Shown here piece after piece: positions 1 to 7,677 of a stretch of 64,000 nucleotides of DNA. This DNA comes from JBBRBB01 sp963830175. GTDB lineage: Bacteria > Bacteroidota > Bacteroidia > Chitinophagales > Chitinophagaceae. Where the stretch lies: positions 1 to 64,000 of the forward strand of contig CAWHKV010000007.1 of NCBI GenBank assembly GCA_963830175.1, given 5' to 3'. The translations under genes and the position numbers were made by a program. Numbering within the stretch: the first letter of the stretch is position 1; each line of letters begins with the position of its first letter. The notes beneath the pieces are model-generated. The model was not told where the DNA came from and made no database searches. It saw nothing but the letters and a program-made list of their open reading frames with translations.

Positions 1-21
1 CAATTAATCAGAAAAAAACTT

Positions 22-52
22 TCGTCATGCGGAACTTGTTTCAGCATCTTCT
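22..52. repeat. possible degenerate intergenic repeat
   Basis: A stretch containing CATGCGGAACTTGTTTCAGC resembles a short interspersed intergenic sequence I recall from Bacteroidota genomes (GTCATGCTGAACTTGTTTCAGCATC-like). Only one copy is visible here, so the assignment rests on memory of the motif, not on repetition in this window. Bases 1-317 contain no supported gene; they hold this stretch, the terminator-like hairpin at 113-153 and a second hairpin at 155-182. Confidence 0.3.
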
Positions 53-112
53 CTTTTTAAGAATTTATTCTCAGATCTTCATCACTATGCACTTCAGTCG
101 AATAGCGAACAA

Positions 113-153
113 CCCGGAAACGGGCTGTACATCGTTTCCGGGGGTCATTTTTT
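113..153 (+). terminator. rho-independent terminator of an upstream + strand gene
   Basis: A perfect 10-bp inverted repeat (113-122 CCCGGAAACG, 133-142 CGTTTCCGGG) has a 10-nt loop and is followed within six bases by a run of six T. It probably ends a gene lying before the window. A second, AT-rich stem (155-165 with 172-182, one mismatch) follows directly. Confidence 0.7.
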
Positions 154-286
154 GGTTCTTCTTTGGACTAACAAAAAAGAACGAAGAAGTAGGCTTGCCG
201 CCATGAAAACGGAACCATGAACCGAGCGTGGCAACAGGCGATGCCATTTATCCTTTTGCCGGCAACCAACTTGATTTTAAAAATTT

Positions 287-294
287 TACATTTG
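287..294 (+). promoter_or_regulatory. candidate -7 promoter element for the deoxyhypusine-synthase-like gene
   Basis: TACATTTG matches the Bacteroidota -7 consensus TAnnTTTG and lies 24 bases before the ATG at 318. No well-spaced -33 TTTG is present (the nearest is at 255-258, spacing 28). It argues against the longer GTG start at 228, which would place this element inside the coding region. Confidence 0.35.
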
Positions 295-317
295 TGCCCT
301 TACACAAAAAGAAACAT

Positions 318-1292
318 ATGAATAAAGGACCGGTATCAAAATTTATAGAACACCACTACAGGCATTTTAACGCAGCGGCTTTGGTTGATGCAGCTAAAGG
401 ATACGAACAACATTTAAATGAGGGAGGAAAAATGATGATCACCCTCGCAGGTGCCATGAGCACAGGTGAATTAGGCATTTCCCTGGCAGAAATGATAAGG
501 CAGGATAAGGTGGATATTATTAGTTGCACCGGGGCAAACCTGGAGGAAGATATAATGAACCTGGTGGCGCACAGTCATTATAAACGCATACCAAACTACC
601 GCGACCTTACCCCTGAGCAGGAATGGGAATTGCTTGAAGGAGGATTGAACCGCGTGACTGATACCTGCATTCCTGAAGAGGAAGCCTTTAGAAAAATACA
701 ACATCATATAGTTAAAATATGGAAAGATGCCGAGGCAAATGGCGAACGTTATTTTCCGCATGAATACATGTACAAATTATTACTGAGTGAAGTAATGAAG
801 GATGGCTATGAAATAGATGTAAAGGATAGCTGGATGATAGCTGCCGCCGAAAAAAACTTACCAATGGTTGTTCCCGGGTGGGAAGACAGTACCATGGGGA
901 ACATTTTTGCGAGTTATGTAATTAAGGGCGAACTGAAAGCAAGCACCATGAAAAGCGGTATTGAATACATGGTTGAATTAAGCAACTGGTATAAAGCAAA
1001 CAGTGGCGGAAAAGGCGTGGGATTTTTCCAGATCGGGGGCGGTATTGCGGGAGATTTTCCTATTTGCGTAGTGCCCATGATGTACCAGGACCTGGAGATG
1101 CACGACATTCCTTTCTGGACCTATTTCTGCCAGATTAGCGACAGCACAACCTCTTATGGTTCTTATTCTGGTGCTGTGCCCAATGAAAAAATAACCTGGG
1201 GAAAGTTAGACATTCAAACACCAAAGTTTATTGTTGAAAGTGATGCCACCATTGTTGCACCGCTGATATTTGCATGGGTGCTGGGCTGGTAA
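318..1292 (+). CDS. deoxyhypusine synthase family protein (bacterial, polyamine transfer)
   Basis: This 324-residue protein belongs to the NAD-dependent deoxyhypusine/homospermidine synthase family, which moves an aminobutyl group from spermidine or a related amine onto an acceptor. Visible family motifs are GAMSTGELG near the N-terminus, VVPGWEDSTMGN, the glycine-rich FFQIGGGIAGDF, and near the C-terminus NEKITWGK, whose Lys296 corresponds to the enzyme-intermediate lysine of eukaryotic DHS. Bacteria lack eIF5A, so the acceptor is probably a small amine such as putrescine or agmatine (inference). The ATG at 318 was chosen because the family N-terminus starts there and a -7-like element lies just upstream; a GTG at 228 would add 30 residues without family resemblance. 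It converges on the small membrane protein that follows, with one base between the two stops. Confidence 0.9.
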   Translation: MNKGPVSKFIEHHYRHFNAAALVDAAKGYEQHLNEGGKMMITLAGAMSTGELGISLAEMIRQDKVDIISCTGANLEEDIMNLVAHSHYKRIPNYRDLTPEQEWELLEGGLNRVTDTCIPEEEAFRKIQHHIVKIWKDAEANGERYFPHEYMYKLLLSEVMKDGYEIDVKDSWMIAAAEKNLPMVVPGWEDSTMGNIFASYVIKGELKASTMKSGIEYMVELSNWYKANSGGKGVGFFQIGGGIAGDFPICVVPMMYQDLEMHDIPFWTYFCQISDSTTSYGSYSGAVPNEKITWGKLDIQTPKFIVESDATIVAPLIFAWVLGW

Positions 1293-1293
1293 A

Positions 1294-1524
1294 TTAATTT
1301 GGATTTTGAATGGGTTCTTTCCACAAACGAACAAGCAGCCAGACCATATAAACAAAGCTGGCGGTGAAGAAAACGTAAAACACAAAGTTGCCTGCTGTGG
1401 GGCGTTCATAATAAAAAGCATAATTGAACATGATGCCAAAAGTTGAATTGAGTGCCATCCAGACTATAACCACCAACAAAGACTTTGCGATGCGCTGCAA
1501 AAAGACTTTTACTTCCGGTTCCAT
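1294..1524 (-). CDS. small two-helix membrane protein, unknown function
   Basis: This 76-residue protein has a charged N-terminus (MEPEVKVFLQR), a hydrophobic helix at about residues 13-35, a short loop with YYERP, and a second helix at about 46-66 ending in a basic/aromatic patch (RLWKEP). No catalytic motif is visible and I do not recognise a named family. The gene is convergent with the deoxyhypusine-synthase-like gene. The typical membrane topology and an ATG start make it a credible gene, but its function is open. Confidence 0.7.
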   Translation of the reverse strand: MEPEVKVFLQRIAKSLLVVIVWMALNSTFGIMFNYAFYYERPTAGNFVFYVFFTASFVYMVWLLVRLWKEPIQNPN

Positions 1525-1602
1525 ATTGTAAAATTATAGGTTCTGTACCTTACATAATAATTGCCGGCGTGTATATTGCCGGCAGTTTTATTTTTGAAAT
1601 AC

Positions 1603-2625
1603 ATGGTTCGTAAAATAATTATAGCTGATAATTTCTTGTCTGCACAGGGTTATTCGCCAGGTGCGGGAGAAATGCTTGCGCAAATTTTATCGGGCAAAAA
1701 TTATTCTGTTGTAAAAGCAGGGAAAAGCCAAAATAAGTTTATCAGGTTATTGCAAATGCTTTCTGCCATTTGGAAACACCGCAGAAAGGCCACAGTTATT
1801 ATTTCTACTTACAGCACACAGGCATTTTATTTTGCCGTAGCCTGTGCTGCCCTTTGCAAGGCTTTACGTATGCCTTATATAGCCTGGCTGCATGGCGGGG
1901 ATTTGCCGCAACGATTTAAACGGTCTGCCACTATTAGTAATTATTTGTTTTCAAACAGTGAAATGAACGTTGCTGTTTCGGGTTATTTGTACCAAATTTT
2001 TATTGAAAAAAAATGGAAATGCACCGTTATTCATAATGGTATTGCTTTGCAGAATTATCCATTTAAGCAACGAAAAAATATACAGCCTCGCTTATTGTGG
2101 GTGCGCTCTTTTCATCAATTATATAATCCTCAATTAGCCATCGAAATTGTTCGCATTTTAATTGAGCACCATCCTGAAGTTAAACTTACTATGGTTGGAC
2201 CATATAAAGATGGAAGTATAGATGCCTGCAAAACCCTTGTAATGCAATATGGGTTTGAAGAAAAAGTAATTTTTACCGGCCTGCTTTCAAAGCCGGAGTG
2301 GATAAGACTTTCAACCGATCATGACATTTTTTTAAACACCACCAATACTGATAATGCACCGGTAAGTGTGATTGAAGCAATGGCATTGGGCATGATCGTT
2401 CTTAGCACAGATGTTGGTGGCTTACCAAATATTATCGATGAAAAAAATGGTGTGCTTTTACCACCGGGTAATGCAGAAATCTTCGCAGAGAAAATTGCAT
2501 ACCTGTTAAATCATCCTGAAGATTGCGAAGCACTTAGCAAACAGGCAAATAGCTACGCACAGCAATACGATCTGCCAAACATTACGTTACAATGGAAAAA
2601 ACTAATGGAAAGTATGCCACATTAG
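1603..2625 (+). CDS. glycosyltransferase family 4 protein
   Basis: This 340-residue GT-B fold glycosyltransferase probably moves a sugar from an activated donor onto a surface glycan. The C-terminal domain has the GT4 donor-site signature: the VSVIEAMALG segment with its catalytic-region Glu, followed by STDVGGLP (about residues 245-275). The N-terminal acceptor domain contains LHGGD and HNGI. The ATG at 1603 gives a normal family N-terminus (MVRKIIIADN); the TTG at 1561 falls in a leader hairpin and is rejected. It overlaps the following convergent GT2 gene by four bases. With that gene and the Gfo/Idh oxidoreductase it may serve polysaccharide synthesis (inference). Confidence 0.9.
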   Translation: MVRKIIIADNFLSAQGYSPGAGEMLAQILSGKNYSVVKAGKSQNKFIRLLQMLSAIWKHRRKATVIISTYSTQAFYFAVACAALCKALRMPYIAWLHGGDLPQRFKRSATISNYLFSNSEMNVAVSGYLYQIFIEKKWKCTVIHNGIALQNYPFKQRKNIQPRLLWVRSFHQLYNPQLAIEIVRILIEHHPEVKLTMVGPYKDGSIDACKTLVMQYGFEEKVIFTGLLSKPEWIRLSTDHDIFLNTTNTDNAPVSVIEAMALGMIVLSTDVGGLPNIIDEKNGVLLPPGNAEIFAEKIAYLLNHPEDCEALSKQANSYAQQYDLPNITLQWKKLMESMPH

Positions 2626-3637
2626 TAATGCTTTCTTTTCCCCGTGAGCAGTTCTTTTAATGTTCCCCATCCATACAAAAAATGGAAGGCAAAAAACAAA
2701 AAGGGCAATAACAATAAACCTGCATGTTTACTTTCATTAAAACTTGCAAGGGTTGTGGTAAAACCCAATAATAAATGCAGTGCTACAATGCCATTCAATA
2801 AAATATTCAGTTCATTATGCCATTGGCTGCCAACGATCATCCAAATAAAAGAAGCAACCGCCAACATAATTATACCCATTGTAAAAAACAATGGAATTAC
2901 ATGTCTCAGTTGCATAGACCGGTAATTAACACGCAACGAAACAGCATTCCATTCGCCCGATAAAATGGCATAAGAAAAAAGACCGCGCAGGTTTTGTTTT
3001 GGAAAATAATAAGCACTTACCTTATGCGTATAATACAAATTATGTCCCGCTTTTCTTATGCGGTAATTCATGTCATTATCCTGGTTGCGCACCAGCTCTT
3101 CATTATATAAACCAACCTCATTAAATACAACCTGTTTAAATACCGGGTAAGGGCAATGTTCGCTTATGCCCTCTCCCGCCGTGCGATACGACTTACTGCT
3201 AACACCAAATTTGCTGGTGAGTAAATGATAAACCAGCACACCCTCCAGGCTGCTATCGTTTTTAACTACCTGCACTTTACCGCTGCAACCGGAGCAATCG
3301 TTTTGCTGCATTTCATTTAAACAAACCTGCAAATAATCGGGGTCGTACCGGCTGTGGCACCAAGAATAGCAATATAATCGCCACGTGCATGTTCAATGCC
3401 TTTATTAAATGCAGCGGGTGTTATTTTTCGGTCATTATGTATTAGCCTTATCGCGTTATTTTGCTGTTGAAGTTTGGCAATTTTTTCGCGTGTACCATCG
3501 GTTGAGCCGCCATCAACTACCAATAATTCCATATCGAAATTTTCACAGTTTTGCGACAGCACACTGTTCAACATATTTTCAATGTATGGCGCTTCATTTA
3601 GAACGGGAACAATTACACTTACAAGTGGCCTTTGCAT
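2622..3637 (-). CDS. glycosyltransferase family 2 membrane protein, frameshifted
   Basis: The N-terminal part (3637 down to about 3357) carries the GT2 start VSVIVPVLNE and the VVDGGSTDGT motif with the nucleotide-binding Asp. The C-terminal part (about 3356 to 2622) continues with a DxD/QDxD-like region (NQDNDMNYRI) and three or four hydrophobic helices. The two parts lie in different frames. Restoring one C at about 3356-3357 (GCCAC to GCCCAC on the minus strand) joins them as GAHSRYDPDY, the usual family sequence, and gives exactly 338 residues. The break sits in a C-run, so an assembly error is the simplest explanation; a real null or slippage-controlled allele is possible. It is likely an exopolysaccharide-type (succinoglycan-like) glycosyltransferase. 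Confidence 0.85.
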
Positions 3638-3838
3638 CAGGTAAAAATATAACGCCGGTAAAATAAGTTAATTTCTTACCTTATAAAAAATTGGGCATTT
3701 TTTCTTTTTTGTTACGGTCAAATAATTTCATGGCATCGCCGGTTGTGTCACTCCCTTGTACCCTTATTTTTCATGGCATCTTTAATTTTTTGTACCATTA
3801 AAACTTTGTGTAACTCCTTATCTTAGCCAAACAACTAC

Positions 3839-4848
3839 ATGAAGAAAATAAGGTTTGCCATAATTGGATGCGGGCATATAGGCAGCCGCCACGCCAAGAT
3901 AGTATACGAGCACCCGGGTGCCTTGCTGGTAGCCATTATTGACAGTAAAAGCAAGGAGCAACTGGTGTTGCCGCAATCAGATATTCCTTTTTTTCAACCA
4001 TTGAAGCTTTTTTTGCATCCCATATTGAATGTGATATTGTAACGGTTGCCACACCCAACGGTTTACATGCCCAACATGCCATTGCCTGTATTCAACATGG
4101 GTTTCACGTAGTGGTAGAAAAACCGTTTACATTGCATACTTCAGATGCTGACAAAGTTTTGGCAGCAGCAAACCAAAATAATAAACAGGTTTTTATAGTG
4201 GTACAAAACCGGTTTTCGCCACCAAGCAAATGGCTTAAAAATGCGGTGGAGCAAAACCTATTAGGAAGAATTTTTATGGTACAAATTAGTTGCTACTGGA
4301 ACCGCGATAGCAGGTACTATAAAAAAGACAGCTGGCATGGAACAACGCAGCTGGATGGCGGCACACTCTTTACACAATTCTCTCATTTTATTGATTTGTT
4401 GTACTGGATTTTCGGAGACATCACCAATATAAAAATGCGTGCACAAAATTTTAATCATGCAGATACTACAGCATTTGAAGATTCAGGCATTGCCACTTTT
4501 GATCTGGTAAAAGGAGGAATGGGTAGTTTTAGTTTTTCAACCTGTGCATATGATAAAAACATGGAAAGCCGTATTGTGGTTATCGGCGAAAAGGGTACTG
4601 TAAAGATAAGCGGGCAATACATGAACGAATTGCAATATTGCCATATTGAAAATGTTGAAGTGCCTAATCTACCGCCATCAAAAAAACCCAATGATTACGG
4701 AGGTTACACAGGTTCAGCATCCAATCATGAATTGGTAATCGATAATATTATAAACACCCTAAATGGTAATGAAACCATTCTTGCAAATACCGATGATGCA
4801 CGTAAAATGGTTGACATTATAGAGAGAATGTACGCAGCTTCTAAATAA
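3839..4848 (+). CDS. Gfo/Idh/MocA family sugar oxidoreductase, frameshifted
   Basis: An N-terminal Rossmann fold is shown by FAIIGCGHIGSRH, and a conserved VVVEKP motif carries the Lys that contacts NAD and substrate. The downstream part supplies the substrate domain, including DGGTLFTQFSHFIDLLYW. The family oxidises or rearranges sugars, often nucleotide sugars for surface glycans. The frame breaks in the T-run at 3988-3994; with eight instead of seven T the text reads IPFFSTIEAFF and the gene gives 336 residues, the usual size. The start at 3839 (MKKIRFAIIG) is canonical. It lies 200 bases from the GT2 gene, divergently oriented. Confidence 0.87.
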
Positions 4849-4855
4849 ACAGCAC

Positions 4856-4886
4856 AAAAAAAAGCAGCGCCCATTACAGACGCCGC
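4856..4886 (-). terminator. terminator of the sulfatase-like operon
   Basis: Read on the minus strand, an 8-bp GC-rich stem with two wobble pairs (4886-4879 with 4871-4864) closes a 7-nt loop and is followed by eight T. It lies 23 bases past the stop of the TIM-barrel lipoprotein, closing the four-gene minus-strand operon. Confidence 0.7.
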
Positions 4887-4908
4887 CTCCCGTTTTAATT
4901 AAAACTTT

Positions 4909-6102
4909 TTATTTATTGCTTTTCAAATAATACTTAATATAATCTCTGAAAGCTTCTCCATTCTCACGTAAAGTACCATCGTAATTGGTAAGGGCTACCG
5001 CATCTGATTTACCCTGACCATCGCCACTATACCAAATAACATAAGGCAACTTTAATTCGTATGCTTTCTTCAGCACATCAATTACAGCCTGTTTGGATTT
5101 CGTAACTTGTCCGAGTTCATTCGTCATAACATCTTTACCGGTTTTTCTTCTTAAGAAGGTAACCACTTCTTCCATTGCCTTCAACTCAAGGCGATTGGTG
5201 TCTATATTAACCCCTTGCTTGTTATTGTTAAAGCGCAACAAAATGGGTTCGTACCAGTGAAAATTTACATAATCGAGATCCATTGTTTTGTATGCGTTCA
5301 ATAAAGTATCGAAAGCATTCATTGCATTTTTCAAAGGCTGGTGTTTTGCCAGGGATGGAAGATCATTAATAATATTTTGCGGAATGGTTCTGCGTGCAAA
5401 TTCAGCAGCTTCTTTTTTCATTCCACGATCCATATAATCTTTCCAAACCATCAGGGTCATATGGCGGCTGGTTAACCCGCCGTTGGTAACTTTAATGCCT
5501 TTTGCATGCGCCACTTCAATAGCTACCTTTAACTCATCCAAATATTGTTTCATTGAACCAGTGTGATAATTTAGATTGTATTCTTCATTTTCTACAACCA
5601 GTACTTCGGGTTTATATTTTGTAAGTACTTCGTTCAACTTAGTACGGTATTTATCCAAATCCGTTGGAAAAGGTTGTGGCGTACCGTTTTGGGGTGAGTT
5701 AGTAATATTCAAGACTACTTTAAATCCGTTTTCAACAAGGCTTTCGTAAAAAGCATTGCTTCCGTCCCAACTACTTAAAGTTATACCGTGCCTAACATAA
5801 GGAGGCGCAATGGCTTTAAAAGCTTTTAGACGAACTTTTGGATTAGTATTGTTACCAGGACCCGCGCTTATTAATACACCAAAAGGATTTCTAAAAGTAT
5901 CCACACCAGATGTTTTTGATGTGTTGTTTGCTGTGGTAAATGATGCACTTGAAATATTGGCATCAGCTTCGTTTGCTTCTTCTGTTGTTATTGTTTGCGA
6001 AGTTGTTATTTGTGTGTTTAAGGAATCTGATTTGTCCCCATTATTCTTATTAGACAGGCACGCACCGGTTAAAAAAAATATAAATACCAATAATTTTTCC
6101 AT
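4909..6102 (-). CDS. lipoprotein with glycoside-hydrolase clan A-like TIM barrel
   Basis: This 397-residue protein begins with a lipoprotein signal peptide (LTGAC, Cys15), then a low-complexity Ser/Thr/Asn linker to about residue 68, then a barrel-like domain. Features suggesting a clan GH-A hydrolase are VVENEEY (Glu171/173/174, a possible acid/base), NFHWYEP (about 280-286), and TNELGQ (Glu329, a possible nucleophile), followed by IWYSGDG. I cannot place it in a numbered GH family. It is the last gene of the operon with the three sulfatase-like proteins (gap 87 bases), which suggests a shared, probably glycan-related, substrate at the outer membrane (inference). It could instead be a non-catalytic barrel. 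Confidence 0.75.
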   Translation of the reverse strand: MEKLLVFIFFLTGACLSNKNNGDKSDSLNTQITTSQTITTEEANEADANISSASFTTANNTSKTSGVDTFRNPFGVLISAGPGNNTNPKVRLKAFKAIAPPYVRHGITLSSWDGSNAFYESLVENGFKVVLNITNSPQNGTPQPFPTDLDKYRTKLNEVLTKYKPEVLVVENEEYNLNYHTGSMKQYLDELKVAIEVAHAKGIKVTNGGLTSRHMTLMVWKDYMDRGMKKEAAEFARRTIPQNIINDLPSLAKHQPLKNAMNAFDTLLNAYKTMDLDYVNFHWYEPILLRFNNNKQGVNIDTNRLELKAMEEVVTFLRRKTGKDVMTNELGQVTKSKQAVIDVLKKAYELKLPYVIWYSGDGQGKSDAVALTNYDGTLRENGEAFRDYIKYYLKSNK

Positions 6103-6189
6103 AATACTTTGTTTTTGAGGGTAATACGCTTAACCAACATAAAAAGTGCCAACAATAGCTTAAACCATTAACAAATAACTGAATTGATT

Positions 6190-7650
6190 TTAATTGTCTT
6201 CTTTTGCTGGTGCCAAATCTTTATTTGTCGGCTTTATTTTCTGCAGGAACTTATCCCTGTATAATCCTTTAGATTGACCTTTTTGCATTTTGTTTAATAC
6301 CAACTGAAACTTATACTTTATAAGAGCCTCATCTGCCGAAAGGTTTGCATCAGGTATAGGCGACCTTTCATAAGGGTCAGATATTAAATTAAAAAACCTG
6401 CTCTTATTAACGGAATCGTAGAGTTTATAATTATAATTATGAACATACCTGAAAATTGTATCAGCAAGGTCGTGATGCTCCCAATGGCAAAACACCCAGG
6501 GACGCAGGTCTGTTACATTGCTTACCAGGTTATCATAAAAACTTATTCCATCTAATATTCCATAATTAGTAGGGGTTGATACGCCAGCAATACCTGCAAG
6601 GGTTGGCAGCATGTCGGTAAAATCTACCAGTGTTGTATCGACAGAGTTTGGAAGAACTTTACCCGGCCACATGCAAACAAAAGGTGTTTGCGTTCCCTCT
6701 TTCGTGGTTCTGTTTTTTGCACCATTCACCTTTACTATTTTCTGCCCATTATAATATTTGGAAGAGATATTTTTTGGTGTGGCATTATCTGCCAAATACA
6801 TAATAACTGTATTATTAGAAATTTTGGTTGTCTTAACTTTTTGCAGAATACTCATGATCATTTTATCCATATAGTTAACCATCCCGGGGAAATACTTTGT
6901 ATCCTGTCCCACAATATCATTGGAAGAATTCCATGTTGCATAATCAGCATCGTCTGGTGATGGAACAAAGGGTTTACCTACCAGGTTATGAGAATAAATT
7001 AAAAAGAAAGGTTGGTTTTTATTTGTGGTTATAAAACTGGTTGCATATTCTAAAAAGAGGTCTTCGGAATATTTTCCATTTACAACGGCATTAGACATAT
7101 AATTTCCATCCTGGTAAAGTTTTGGATTTTTATACCGGTTATTTAATTGACTTTCACCGGTTATACCAGGTGAATAGGGAAGAAAAACCCTGTAGTTATC
7201 AAACCCAGCCTGCCTAATAGAAGAATCGCCCCCGTCTAATTGCCACTTGCCAACGAAACAGGTGGCGTACCCTGCATCCTTTAACATGTTTCCAATGGTT
7301 TTTTCGCCGGGTGAAAGAAGTCCCCAACGTTCATAATTTCTAAAATTGTATTTACCTGTATATAGTGCCAGGCGCGATGGAGAGCCATCAGGATGACTAT
7401 AAAAATTGGTAAAACGCATTCCATTTGCAGCCATATAATTCAAGGCTGGTGTACTGTACGATTTACCACCGGTAAAATTTGGTATTTCATACCCAACATC
7501 ATCTCCTACTATTAAAATAATATTTGGAGGCCGGGTAGAATCTATTTCCTTTTCATCCTCATTAATAGAAACTGGATTCCAACTAAATAAAAGTGGAAAG
7601 AATGAAATGGAAATAATTGCGGTGATAAAAATCCTAAAACGGTTTTTCAT
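6190..7650 (-). CDS. sulfatase-fold protein 1, nucleophile Cys replaced by Gly
   Basis: This 486-residue alkaline-phosphatase-superfamily protein has a signal peptide (about residues 1-24) but no lipobox. The sulfatase layout is clear: GDD (Asp50/51), TGK after the active-site loop, VGKW, ADN (Asp288/Asn289), a Lys at 312, and VDFTDMLPT. The CxPSR motif reads GSPSR, with Gly89 where the Cys or Ser converted to formylglycine should be. The GKWH His is Gln137, and the His of the usual PHxP segment is Gly225. Metal ligands, Arg93, Lys135 and Lys312 are kept. It therefore cannot act as a normal formylglycine sulfatase. It lies 27 bases after paralogue 2 in the same operon. Confidence 0.88.
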   Translation of the reverse strand: MKNRFRIFITAIISISFFPLLFSWNPVSINEDEKEIDSTRPPNIILIVGDDVGYEIPNFTGGKSYSTPALNYMAANGMRFTNFYSHPDGSPSRLALYTGKYNFRNYERWGLLSPGEKTIGNMLKDAGYATCFVGKWQLDGGDSSIRQAGFDNYRVFLPYSPGITGESQLNNRYKNPKLYQDGNYMSNAVVNGKYSEDLFLEYATSFITTNKNQPFFLIYSHNLVGKPFVPSPDDADYATWNSSNDIVGQDTKYFPGMVNYMDKMIMSILQKVKTTKISNNTVIMYLADNATPKNISSKYYNGQKIVKVNGAKNRTTKEGTQTPFVCMWPGKVLPNSVDTTLVDFTDMLPTLAGIAGVSTPTNYGILDGISFYDNLVSNVTDLRPWVFCHWEHHDLADTIFRYVHNYNYKLYDSVNKSRFFNLISDPYERSPIPDANLSADEALIKYKFQLVLNKMQKGQSKGLYRDKFLQKIKPTNKDLAPAKEDN

Positions 7651-7677
7651 AATTGGTATTAAAATATAGTTTAAAAA

